Below, piece by piece: positions 55,711-64,000 of a stretch of DNA of 64,000 nucleotides. The DNA comes from Aliikangiella coralliicola (GTDB lineage: Bacteria; Pseudomonadota; Gammaproteobacteria; Enterobacterales; Kangiellaceae): NCBI RefSeq assembly GCF_007004725.1, contig NZ_ML660161.1, forward strand, positions 669,122 through 733,121, in the 5' to 3' direction. Position 1 is the stretch's first letter, and the number at the start of each line of letters is the position of its first letter. The translations under genes were made by a program, and so were the position numbers. The notes beneath the pieces were generated by a model, which was given only the letters and a program-made list of their open reading frames with translations, did not search any database and was not told where the DNA came from.

Positions 55711-56181
55711 TCAGTTAAGTAGAGTCATTGATTGTTTTATATTGGCGGTTAGGAATAAAGTCGCGAGATCGAGGATTGGTACAGCGGAATTTTCATAGGA
55801 GAAACAGGATAGGGCGATGCGGCTCCAGAATTTTTCCTTATCTGGCAATTCGCAATACTGATTGTCATTAACCGTTATCAACTCTGGTTTGTAAGGAAGG
55901 CTGAGGCCACCAAAATGCAATTGTTGTTGATATTGAAATGAAACAACAACCAGTTCCTCGCAAGGTAATGCTTCCTCGTTGATCAAAAGATTCAAATTCA
56001 TGACCGGGACGACCATTTGATTCCATCGAAAAAGATGACGACAATAATCTGGTGTAAAAGGTAATGGCGTTAATTCACTATGGTATAGAAGCTCCTGAAT
56101 CGCATGAACGCCGATAGCAACATATTGCTCAGGGCTGTATTGTAGCAACCAGGCCTTAGTTTTTTTCTCTTCGTTACTCAT
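55711..56181 (-). CDS. CheW-like protein, last gene of the chemosensory operon
   Basis: 156 residues. CheW-like beta-barrel pattern: QYVAIGVHAIQELLYHSELTPLPFTPDYCRHLFRWNQMVVPVMNLNLLI (quoted only as landmarks) and a final AVPILDLATLFL strand. It lacks some core residues of standard CheW coupling proteins, so it may be an accessory adaptor like ChpC. It follows another short CheW-like gene by 42 bases. Expected in the cytoplasm, linking receptor and kinase. Confidence 0.75.
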   Translation of the reverse strand: MSNEEKKTKAWLLQYSPEQYVAIGVHAIQELLYHSELTPLPFTPDYCRHLFRWNQMVVPVMNLNLLINEEALPCEELVVVSFQYQQQLHFGGLSLPYKPELITVNDNQYCELPDKEKFWSRIALSCFSYENSAVPILDLATLFLTANIKQSMTLLN

Positions 56182-56223
56182 TCTAGCCGCCAGATAACTG
56201 ATTCAAATAGTTTTACTTTTATC

Positions 56224-56691
56224 TTATAAATGTTTTAACAACTTTTCCGGGTCGATGAAAAAATAGTCGGTTTTTTCATAGCGTAAAATGCCATTAATCG
56301 GAAATTGTTCGGTCTGCATGGCTAATGGAATTGATTGGCTGTCGCATGGTTGATTACTTTCCGTGAAAGATATTTCATGGCAGTAAAGCCCGATTTTTTT
56401 CCTCATTAGTTGAAGGATGGCAATTCTTTTCCGAGTTGGATCAACTTGCTGTTCATTAGTAAGTTGACTGTTGAGACATAGTAATTGAATGGGGTTTTCT
56501 TTTGCGTCTTTATGGGAGGAATGTATAAAACTCTCATCAAGTTGAATTGACTCAATATTATTTGCAGCGATTGCAACGCGACACTGATCCCAGCGCAATA
56601 AACAGTATGTTTTTTGGCTAGACAGAGTAGATGGCTGAGCGGGTTTTAAAAAAGAGCCAACTGGTTGAGATGCTTGGGCAAATGAGCTCAT
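56224..56691 (-). CDS. CheW-like protein downstream of the ChpA-like kinase
   Basis: 155 residues. A divergent CheW-type domain: YCLLRWDQCRVAIAANNIESIQLDE, then RIAILQLMRKKIGLYCHEISF and NGILRYEKTDYFFIDPEKLLKHL. The start ATG shares one base with the kinase stop (TGATG), so translation is coupled. Weak similarity only; identification rests on the strand pattern and place in a chemosensory operon. It contains four Cys. Confidence 0.7.
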   Translation of the reverse strand: MSSFAQASQPVGSFLKPAQPSTLSSQKTYCLLRWDQCRVAIAANNIESIQLDESFIHSSHKDAKENPIQLLCLNSQLTNEQQVDPTRKRIAILQLMRKKIGLYCHEISFTESNQPCDSQSIPLAMQTEQFPINGILRYEKTDYFFIDPEKLLKHL

Positions 56692-59600
56692 CAGGCATGT
56701 ACCTCCGTCATCATTTCAATATTTGAAAGCACATCAGTTTCTGAAAATGGTTTGGTTAAGTAAGCATTAACGCCAACTTTTCTCGCGTGTTCGCGGTGCT
56801 TATCGGTGTAGCGAGAAGTAATCATGATAACGGGCGTATTTTCTAATTCGTCATTCGCCCTAACGTGTGCAGTGAGTTCAAGGCCATTGAGTCTTGGTAG
56901 CTCTAAGTCTGAGAGAATGACATCTGGATGCCAGCTTTTAAGGATTTGAATGGCTTCAATTCCGTCAATAGCGGTTTTCACTTCATAGCCTGTGTCAGAA
57001 ACTAACTGTTCTAACATTCGTCGTGTACTTAAAGAGTCTTCAACGATGAGAACTTTATTGGTTGATGCTACCGGGACGACTCTATCTTGTAACACATCAG
57101 CATTTTTATTCTGCAGATGAGTTGAAGATTGTAAAAGTTCATTGAGTTCTAGTATCGCAACGATCTGGCCGTCACCGAGAGTTGCAGCGCCATGGACTCC
57201 TGGAATATGGGGAAGAAATTCGCCAAATTTTTTCAATACAATGTCTCGGCAATTTAAAACTTCGTCGACAAAAAGCGCTTTTGGCCCGCTGTCAGTGCGC
57301 ACAATGACCCCCGCTCTTTTGGCAAATTCTTCTTCACTCAGAGATGTTTTTTCGCCACCAATATAATTATTGAGATAGTAAGTCGTGTAATTCTCGTTAC
57401 CGAAAAAGAAATTGAGTTTATCGCCAATAGTCTTAAAAGAGCCACTGTTAGGCGCGAAAGCCTGAATTAATGTATTGGTAGGAAGTGCATATAAAACGCC
57501 TGCCGACTTAACAATCAGTACATGTTGAGAAACCATAGTGATCGGTAATGTAAGCACAACTTCACACCCCTGCTCAGGTTTCGAGTTGATTTCCAGGTAA
57601 CCGCCGGACTCTGTGATTTTTTGCGAAACGACATCCATCCCGATGCCGCGGCCTGAAGTGGCGGTAACACTATCACTGGTGGAAAAGCCCGGCTGCAATA
57701 AATATTGTATGAGCGTTTTTTCCGGTAAGTTTTGTTCCTTTGTTATTAAACCAGACGCTATCAATTTTTGTTTGATTTTCTCATAATCAATACCACGTCC
57801 ATCATCTTTGCAACTGACAACTATGGAGTGGCCTTTTTGTTTAAACGATAGTGCTATTTCACCGGTGGGTAATTTATCCGAGCTTTGGCGTTCTTCGGGG
57901 AGTTCTATGCCATGGTCAACCGAATTTCTCAACACATGCATTAGCGGATCCATCAGCATGTTGAGTACATCTAGATCAATATTAATTGACTGTCCAGTTA
58001 TCTCAAAATCGACCTGTTTGTTGAGTAACCTGGATACCTGGCGAACGCAACGTTCCAGTCGGGGAACAATCGTTTTAACCGGTATCATTCGTGTTCTCAA
58101 AACGTCACTTTCCATGCTCTTGTTAAGATTGACCTGTTTTTGAAAAATTGAATCGAGACCGCCCAGCCTGTTTTTGATTGAGTTTTCCACTTGTTTGATA
58201 TCCGATAGAGATTCGACTATTTGATTCAGGTAAGTATGTAGTTCGTTCATCCGGTTGACTTCTAGCGGGTCAAATTCTTCTTGTTTCACCGAGCTTCTTG
58301 TTAGCTTTCTTTCTGAATCACTAACCGCCCGAATATCAATATAGTTTTCAAATTCGAATACCGTTTTTTGCATTTTTTCGGATAGCTGATCGAGTGTTCC
58401 TATCATGCTTTTTACATGTTGGTACTCGTCGTCAAGATGGCCTTGTAGAACCGTCGTTTCTCCGACATTTCTCAGAATTTTTTCCAGGTCATTTTTAGCA
58501 ACCCTGACCATTGCCGCATTTTCGTGATGTTTTTTTTCGGCGGGAGATTTACTGATTAAAATGGGATTATCAACAGCCGGGGAGATAGCTTCCTCCGATA
58601 TTTTTTCCTGTTCCAGATTTGACTCACTATTCGCAGTTGTTTGACTAGCTGTTGAGTTGCTTTGCTCCGGCGCTTCGAGCGTTGTTGGCATCGACTCTTG
58701 CGTAGTCCTTTCGGCTGTTGAGAGCAGGCCAAACTTCATGTCATAATCTAGCTGGATTTGAGCTGCTGTTTGGGACACAGATAGCCCTTTGTTGTAGCCG
58801 CTAATGACATCGATTAAGGTTTGTAACACTAACTGTAGATCTTTCGGTTCTTCAGTATTGCCGAGCAGGTATTCGCAGGTGTCAGCCAGGCTGTCTGCTA
58901 TTCGAAAAATAAAGTTGACGATTTCTTTTGAGAAGGGACCATTCTCCTCTGCCAGATAACCTAATATATCTTCAAAACGATGTGAAATATTAACCAGCCC
59001 GGTTATACCAATAGTACCCGCGGCACCTTTGAGAGTGTGCACACATCTTTGCGCGGAAACCAGGTGTTCCATTTTGTCGGGCTCTGCACTATAAAGCTGG
59101 AGGTGCTCGGTTAGTTCTTCAATATGCAACGGTGCTTCTTGTAAGAACATTTCAACCAAAATTGTCTGTGCGTCTGCAGGGATAGTTAAATCGATGTCAT
59201 TTTCGAGTGCTTCTTCAAGTGTGTCTTTCGATTGAGTATCATTTTCGTTAAATAATTCTTCGCAAAGTAAAACAGAAGCATCTTCTATTTGTGATTCGGG
59301 CAGATCACAAAAACCATCATTAAGCAGCTCTCGCATAAAAGTTAATAAATTCGTTTCGTTAATATTGGTTGTGCAAATGATGTAATCGGTTAAGTGCTTT
59401 TGTACTGTAGCTATATACTTTTTTGTTGTTGACTGACTTAAATCAAACTCCGAGAAGCTGGTTTTTAAATGATTGAAAAACCAGGCACTACCCTTTAGAC
59501 TATTTTGTTCAGTCACTTCGTTGAGACTGTCAAAAAGAATTATGCACTGCTTTTTTTGTTGGGTAAGCTGCTCAACATTTGAGTTGTTTTCATCGGTTTT

Positions 59601-60752
59601 GTTCAGAACAATTTGCGCAAGTAATTGGTGAAGTTCTATGGTCAACTCACCTATTGTTTGCCGATAGAGGTTTTGCTCGCCTAATTCCTGAGAATCTGGA
59701 AAACTTGGAGAGATTGAAGAGTCTTGCTCTCCGTTTTCGGTGAGTAGCGGAGGCACATTTTTGAGAATATCCTCAGCGGTGTTATTCTCTATGGACTGGT
59801 TTTCTTCAGCATTGGTATCGAATTTTAATTCGTTACTTTCGGGGTCATCTGTTGTGAAAGCCATCAACTCATCCAGACTGATTCCAGAATTATCTTTCAA
59901 ATCCTGTTCAGCATCTTGGACAAGTGGCGCGCTTTCTTTATCTTCTTCGAGCTGGACGTCAAGTTGCATTTCAGTTTCGCCGGTCACATGAGTAAATGAT
60001 TCATCCTCTCGTTCGTTGCATAATAGTGTTTTATTTTCGTTTGCTCGATCATCCTCTTCTGTTTGTGGCGTCATTATCAAAGCTTCGAGTGGCAAGTCGA
60101 CAATATCATTAACTAGCGGTATGTCTTGGCTGTCTGGCTCGAAACTGTCTGATTCGAAACTGTCCGCTTCAAAGTTAGATAGTTTAGAATTATCCTGTAC
60201 TAATTCTTCAGATTCCCACTTCTCGGAAATTAAATCGGGATCAATATTCTGGTCGAGCAACTGCGGTTTGCTTTCTGAGTGAATTGGGGATGAGTTAGTT
60301 GAGTTGCGTCTAACTTCTTTAAATCGTGCTAACCTTTTTTTGAGCAAGTTTAAATGCGATTGACTAATGGGATCTATCCAGCATTGAGTCGACACTAAGG
60401 CAAGTAACCGATTAGTTCGAGCGTCGCTTTCAGGTTCGTCCAGCACCGCACCGAGCGCGTTTGGCCAGTCTAGTAGCAGCCTTAACCTGGCCGCACCTAG
60501 CGGTTTATCACTGTCCTGATATGCCATTAAATTTCGCTTCACGAACTGACTTACTGCGCTAGCGAAATCAAGCCCACTTAAACAACATTGGCGACGAAAC
60601 TCCTCCACGATATCGCTATATTCCCTCAGCAGTGCGTTATCCTTGGGAACGTCAAGGTCACCTTTAGCGTAGCTATCCGCTCGATCTTGGAGCTTCACAA
60701 GAAGCGTACTTAATTCGGCTTCTTGCTCGCTTAATTCTCTTTGACTTAACAT
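56691..60752 (-). CDS. ChpA/PilL-like hybrid chemotaxis kinase (HPt-CheA-CheW-REC)
   Basis: 1353 residues. The N-terminal 130 residues are helical (SQRELSEQEAELSTLLVKLQDRADSYAKGD), followed by a long acidic linker (about 150-400), a degenerate HPt-like region (about 400-470), one HPt domain with HTLKGAAGTIG (His near 573), a dimerisation domain (about 760-890), a HATPase with HVLRNSVDHGIELPEERQ (near 941) and GRGIGMDVV, a CheW-like domain (about 1080-1215), and a C-terminal receiver with ILSDLELPRLNG (Asp near 1281). Pseudomonas ChpA is larger with more HPt domains, so this is a reduced form. It receives signals from the PilJ-like receptor encoded upstream. Confidence 0.93.
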   Translation of the reverse strand: MLSQRELSEQEAELSTLLVKLQDRADSYAKGDLDVPKDNALLREYSDIVEEFRRQCCLSGLDFASAVSQFVKRNLMAYQDSDKPLGAARLRLLLDWPNALGAVLDEPESDARTNRLLALVSTQCWIDPISQSHLNLLKKRLARFKEVRRNSTNSSPIHSESKPQLLDQNIDPDLISEKWESEELVQDNSKLSNFEADSFESDSFEPDSQDIPLVNDIVDLPLEALIMTPQTEEDDRANENKTLLCNEREDESFTHVTGETEMQLDVQLEEDKESAPLVQDAEQDLKDNSGISLDELMAFTTDDPESNELKFDTNAEENQSIENNTAEDILKNVPPLLTENGEQDSSISPSFPDSQELGEQNLYRQTIGELTIELHQLLAQIVLNKTDENNSNVEQLTQQKKQCIILFDSLNEVTEQNSLKGSAWFFNHLKTSFSEFDLSQSTTKKYIATVQKHLTDYIICTTNINETNLLTFMRELLNDGFCDLPESQIEDASVLLCEELFNENDTQSKDTLEEALENDIDLTIPADAQTILVEMFLQEAPLHIEELTEHLQLYSAEPDKMEHLVSAQRCVHTLKGAAGTIGITGLVNISHRFEDILGYLAEENGPFSKEIVNFIFRIADSLADTCEYLLGNTEEPKDLQLVLQTLIDVISGYNKGLSVSQTAAQIQLDYDMKFGLLSTAERTTQESMPTTLEAPEQSNSTASQTTANSESNLEQEKISEEAISPAVDNPILISKSPAEKKHHENAAMVRVAKNDLEKILRNVGETTVLQGHLDDEYQHVKSMIGTLDQLSEKMQKTVFEFENYIDIRAVSDSERKLTRSSVKQEEFDPLEVNRMNELHTYLNQIVESLSDIKQVENSIKNRLGGLDSIFQKQVNLNKSMESDVLRTRMIPVKTIVPRLERCVRQVSRLLNKQVDFEITGQSINIDLDVLNMLMDPLMHVLRNSVDHGIELPEERQSSDKLPTGEIALSFKQKGHSIVVSCKDDGRGIDYEKIKQKLIASGLITKEQNLPEKTLIQYLLQPGFSTSDSVTATSGRGIGMDVVSQKITESGGYLEINSKPEQGCEVVLTLPITMVSQHVLIVKSAGVLYALPTNTLIQAFAPNSGSFKTIGDKLNFFFGNENYTTYYLNNYIGGEKTSLSEEEFAKRAGVIVRTDSGPKALFVDEVLNCRDIVLKKFGEFLPHIPGVHGAATLGDGQIVAILELNELLQSSTHLQNKNADVLQDRVVPVASTNKVLIVEDSLSTRRMLEQLVSDTGYEVKTAIDGIEAIQILKSWHPDVILSDLELPRLNGLELTAHVRANDELENTPVIMITSRYTDKHREHARKVGVNAYLTKPFSETDVLSNIEMMTEVHA

Positions 60753-60846
60753 AATGACTTACTCAAATTTCATAAAGAACATTTGGAAATGTAGACGTAG
60801 ATTAACTTCAATTCACTTCGCCTTAACAACATTATCCAAAAGCTGA

Positions 60847-63390
60847 TTAACCGTTAGCCGATTTCGCTCTTTCAGGCAGTTTAAATAATTGAACTGACTC
60901 GAGTAATTTCTCCGAATTTTTAACTAACTTTAATGTTTCGTTACTTTGAAGTTCTAGTTTTGACTGGGTTTCCCTCGCGTTTTCTTGCAGCTTGATTGAG
61001 CGGTTTTTCAAATCATCGCTCACTTGAGACTGGGTGTTACAAGAGTCAGAAATTAAGCGCACCTTTTCCACGAGTTGGGTTGCCGTATTGGTTGTTTTTT
61101 CCATTTCCTGACCGGCTTTTTCTACCAGCGAGGCACCTTCAATAACTTTGGATATAGTGTTACCCATTGTCTCTGATGTATCTGACGTTTCAACCTGGAT
61201 ATTATCAACCAGCGAAGTGATTTGGGCGGTTGCGCCACGGGCACTTTCAGCCAGTCTTTGTACTTCGTCGGCGATGACTGAGAAGGCACGTCCTTCTTCA
61301 CCGGCGGCGGCCGCTTGCATACTTGCGTTAAGTGCGAGTACATGAGTTTTTTCCGCGATGTTATTAATAATATCAACGACGTTATTGATTTCTTGTGATC
61401 GCTCACCCAGACGTTTAATCCGTTTTTCTGTTTCGTGAATGTTCGCCCTGATATCTGACATACTTTCAATAGTGTTCTTTACAGCGCCGTAGGCTGAGTT
61501 TGTCATGTTGGACATGTTGTTAGTCAAGTCACTACATAGCGTTGCCAGTTCGGCATTTTTCTTCATCGCACCAGTCGCTTTTACCAACCGTTGGGAAGAT
61601 TTTTCTAACTGGGTAAAATCGGTTTCTGCCGAGTTGGATACGACGGTTGATAAAGACTTCACGTTGTTTGAGGATTTTTCGACGGTTAATGCTATATCGT
61701 TAACTTCGTGCAATACATCACTGATAGCGTCAACTACCTGGGCAATCGCATCGGATAGTGGACCAGTAATATCTTCTGACACCGGTAATTTGGTTGTCAA
61801 ATCTCTTTCCGAAAGTAGCATGGTTCCTTCGAGTAACCGAATAATTGATTCATTCAGCTCATCATTTTTTCGTTCTGTTTCGGCTAATGCCGCGATTCGA
61901 TCATCGAGTAATCCATTGAGCGTTTTGCTCAGTGTTCCGAGTTCATCATCGGTTTCCACCTGAGCACGTGCGCCGAAATCACCTTCGGCCACTTTGATTA
62001 CCGTATCTTCCAATTCTTTTACTGGCCGAACTAAGGCTTTTACCAGAAACCATGCGATAGTACCACTGAGTGCTAACACTAATAGTCCAATTAAAATTGC
62101 CGCATTTTGAATAGATTCGCGCAAAGAAAAAGTTGGTGCAAAAGCTTCCGCTTCGTCAATTTCAGCCATAATTGCCCACTTGGCGCCTAAGAATTCTAAC
62201 GGTGTATACGCTGATAACACTTGCTCGCCGCGGTAGTCAGCAAAAGTGTCAAAACCCGTTTTGTTTAACATGGCAGCCTGAGTTCCAGGAGTCGAAACTG
62301 TTTGTAACCCGATACTGGTATTTTTAGCGCGAATAGTATCAATGATTTTTTTACTTAAATTTGCATTGCCCAGGGCGTTAATGTAGTTGTCTTTATCTTC
62401 AATCAAAAAGCGGCTGTCGTTTCGAATTAAGTTATCTGAACCAACAATATAAGTTTCTCCTGATTCACCCAGTCCATAATCGCGCCATTGCTGATTAACC
62501 GTCATAATCTGGTTAATCGTTGCTATTGGTGCCTGGAAAACTAAAATACCAATTTTTTCGCCTTTATCAAAAATAGGAGATGCGATAAAAACTGCCTGGT
62601 CATTGTAGGACGGCAAATAAGTCGCGAAATCTTCGAAAACGACACCATCGGGATCGGTTAATCGATTCGCTTTTTGAAAGGCTCTACCTAAACCGGTTTC
62701 TGCGTAAGGGCCATTGATAAGTGATGTTGTGTAGTCTAACTCTTTAAATACTGAGTAAATAATATCGCCGGTATCAGGTTCAACCAGGAAAATATCGTAA
62801 TAGTTAAAGGTTTTTAAGTATTGTCTGATATGAGGATGATATTTTTTATGGGCCTTTGAATAATCGGATTGATCGCCCGCACTGGTTAAATTGTCTTTTT
62901 GCCCCAGCGATTCTGGATTAGCAGAGATATAGTGATATTGTAATGCGATTGATTCTGCATCCAGCGGCAATAAATACTTGGTCATATCTGGCGCTTCACC
63001 GATATTACGGTTGGTGTACTCATTGACAAAATCAGTGGTGTAATAGTTAGAGAGGTTTTCTCTGTATTCGCGAAGCATTTGGGCATCAATTGGCTGGTTT
63101 CTATCGGCCTGTTCTCTGAACTTTCCGAAACTACTCGAAAACTCTTTTGTTGCTTCAATAATCATTAGATCATTTGAAAAAGTCTTCACCTGATTTTGCA
63201 AACTGTTCAGGTAGGTTTCAAGTTGGTCCTTACGCGCGTCGCGTACCGAAACTAATTGGTTTTTTGCCTGTTCCTCCAATGACGAACGGCCCGCGTTGAA
63301 AGAGATGGTATCAAGTGAGACCGAGACTAAGACAACGGGGATAATCGTAATTGAAAGCGCACCAAGCACTAGTTTTTGCTTCAGTTTCAT
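60847..63390 (-). CDS. Methyl-accepting chemotaxis protein with PilJ-like signalling domain and large sensor domain
   Basis: 847 residues. First membrane segment (about 7-27), large extracytoplasmic region (about 28-430) that looks like a double-Cache sensor (GESGETYIVGSDNLIRNDSR, TYADYRGEQVLSAYTPLEFLGAKWAIMAEID as landmarks), second membrane segment (about 432-452), HAMP (about 452-505), and a signalling domain whose tip reads ALNASMQAAAAGEEGRAFSVIADEVQRLAESA, the PilJ-type wording. PilJ itself has a different, smaller sensor. It is expected to control the ChpA-like kinase encoded next. Gene order CheW-like, receptor, kinase matches pilI-pilJ-chpA. No CheR or CheB gene is in the window. Confidence 0.93.
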   Translation of the reverse strand: MKLKQKLVLGALSITIIPVVLVSVSLDTISFNAGRSSLEEQAKNQLVSVRDARKDQLETYLNSLQNQVKTFSNDLMIIEATKEFSSSFGKFREQADRNQPIDAQMLREYRENLSNYYTTDFVNEYTNRNIGEAPDMTKYLLPLDAESIALQYHYISANPESLGQKDNLTSAGDQSDYSKAHKKYHPHIRQYLKTFNYYDIFLVEPDTGDIIYSVFKELDYTTSLINGPYAETGLGRAFQKANRLTDPDGVVFEDFATYLPSYNDQAVFIASPIFDKGEKIGILVFQAPIATINQIMTVNQQWRDYGLGESGETYIVGSDNLIRNDSRFLIEDKDNYINALGNANLSKKIIDTIRAKNTSIGLQTVSTPGTQAAMLNKTGFDTFADYRGEQVLSAYTPLEFLGAKWAIMAEIDEAEAFAPTFSLRESIQNAAILIGLLVLALSGTIAWFLVKALVRPVKELEDTVIKVAEGDFGARAQVETDDELGTLSKTLNGLLDDRIAALAETERKNDELNESIIRLLEGTMLLSERDLTTKLPVSEDITGPLSDAIAQVVDAISDVLHEVNDIALTVEKSSNNVKSLSTVVSNSAETDFTQLEKSSQRLVKATGAMKKNAELATLCSDLTNNMSNMTNSAYGAVKNTIESMSDIRANIHETEKRIKRLGERSQEINNVVDIINNIAEKTHVLALNASMQAAAAGEEGRAFSVIADEVQRLAESARGATAQITSLVDNIQVETSDTSETMGNTISKVIEGASLVEKAGQEMEKTTNTATQLVEKVRLISDSCNTQSQVSDDLKNRSIKLQENARETQSKLELQSNETLKLVKNSEKLLESVQLFKLPERAKSANG

Positions 63391-63471
63391 TTTTTCATTC
63401 CTTCCTCAAATCGCTAAAATTTATTTAATATTTATTAAAATAAAATTACTAGAAGCAACTTGCCAAAGTCG

Positions 63472-63993
63472 CTAATGTTTTGATAGTTGCCGAAAAAAAT
63501 TACCGCCATCTAATTGAAACCAGATTTCACCGTTATTTTCCTGGTAAACATTTGATGTAGATTGTTTTAGTTTTTTGTTGATATCGAGGCTATCTGATTT
63601 TAATTGAGAGGTTGAGAATTGCTTTCGAACGGGAAGTGTATCGCTATAAATTGCAACATAAGATTCTTCAATCTTAAAAATAAGAAGGTATAGATTATTT
63701 TTCAGGCTGACCTCTGTATCTGTTAGGTATTTATGAATGCTATAAACAGGAATAATATTACCTTTGTGGCTAGTGACCCCTACAAGAGAGGGAGCGCCAT
63801 TGGGCATAGGGAATACTTTACTATTTAAGTTAATCTGACAATTAATCGTGGCGCTGACCATCAGATTGAGATTACCTACTTTAAAACCATTGAGTTTCTG
63901 TTGATTGGTTCGATTTGCATCACTGCCAGACTGATCCGACAGTGGTTTAAATTTAGCTGGTTTTATGGAAAGTGCCTGACTGGGAAGAATCAA
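63472..63993 (-). CDS. PilI/CheW-like coupling protein, possibly 5'-incomplete
   Basis: At least 173 residues. The frame is open to the window edge, so the start may lie beyond 64000; a TTG at 63993 is the outermost start inside. CheW-like domain: FKVGNLNLMVSATINCQINLNSKVFPMPNGAPSLVGVTSHKGNIIPVYSIHKYL and IFKIEESYVAIYSDTLPV (landmarks only). In this family the protein couples receptor and kinase. It is first in view of the minus-strand chemosensory operon, 81 bases before the PilJ-like receptor gene, the position of pilI. Confidence 0.75.
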   Translation of the reverse strand: MILPSQALSIKPAKFKPLSDQSGSDANRTNQQKLNGFKVGNLNLMVSATINCQINLNSKVFPMPNGAPSLVGVTSHKGNIIPVYSIHKYLTDTEVSLKNNLYLLIFKIEESYVAIYSDTLPVRKQFSTSQLKSDSLDINKKLKQSTSNVYQENNGEIWFQLDGGNFFRQLSKH

Positions 63994-64000
63994 TCCGGAA

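Noticed and set aside
1-64000. CRISPR arrays, tRNA or rRNA genes, complete IS or prophage
   Set aside because: No regularly spaced repeats, no tRNA-like cloverleaf with CCA end, and no transposase, integrase or phage structural genes were found on reading the window.

Overview
The window looks like chromosome of a marine-type gammaproteobacterium of roughly 40-43% GC (estimated by eye). Evidence: gammaproteobacterial metK-ahcY-rsmE with an S-adenosylhomocysteine riboswitch, narXL / narK1K2GHJI in the arrangement known from Pseudomonas, a PilJ/ChpA-type chemosensory cluster, SfsA, NarX/NarL and PKD-containing secreted subtilases. A Kangiella/Aliikangiella/Pleionea-like host is possible, but this is a guess. 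No rRNA, tRNA, CRISPR array or complete insertion sequence was seen.

Layout. 0-2 kb: tail of an unknown gene and a secreted HEXXH metallopeptidase. 2.3-7.8 kb: a chaperone-usher pilus locus. It opens with an unusual fusion of a two-motif MshEN domain (a c-di-GMP-binding fold) to a secreted pilin-like domain, followed by chaperone and usher. Two pilin-like subunits are on the opposite strand, separated by a terminator hairpin. 8.2-11.8 kb: methyl-cycle genes metK, ahcY (with SAH riboswitch) and rsmE, all on the minus strand. 12-17.6 kb: a double-receiver protein with a degenerate GGDEF domain, a small membrane protein, sfsA, a CadC-like membrane regulator and a small secreted protein. 18-22.2 kb: an accessory patch with a higBA-type toxin-antitoxin pair, a 0.23-kb inverted-repeat-bounded element directly upstream of a secreted subtilase, and an AAC(6')-like acetyltransferase. 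22.5-26.8 kb: two tandem alkaline phosphatases (the second a lipoprotein) and a secreted protein of unknown function.

26.8-33.3 kb: a minus-strand operon of two solute-binding lipoproteins, a hybrid histidine kinase between them, and a REC-PAS-GGDEF diguanylate cyclase. No transporter permease is present, so it looks like a binding-protein-fed signalling system that outputs c-di-GMP. 33.8-48.1 kb: a small basic periplasmic protein, then nitrate respiration: narXL, divergent narK1-narK2-narGHJI, and a parvulin-type PPIase. An FNR-like box and a NarL-like 7-2-7 site lie in the divergent promoter region. 48.3-52.8 kb: dodecin, a 51-residue membrane protein, an exported protein-isoaspartate methyltransferase, a membrane GGDEF protein, an unknown protein and a PLD-family nuclease-like protein. 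52.8-55.4 kb: a GAF-GGDEF cyclase downstream of a third solute-binding protein, repeating the binding-protein/cyclase pairing. 55.7-64 kb: a chemosensory operon (CheW-like, PilJ-like receptor with a large extracytoplasmic sensor, ChpA-like hybrid CheA, two more CheW-like proteins).

Common theme: three apparently active diguanylate cyclases, one degenerate one and one predicted c-di-GMP receptor fused to a pilin domain lie in the same 64 kb, with no EAL or HD-GYP phosphodiesterase. The strongest candidates for something undescribed are the MshEN-pilin fusion at the head of the pilus operon and the binding-protein/kinase/cyclase operon.
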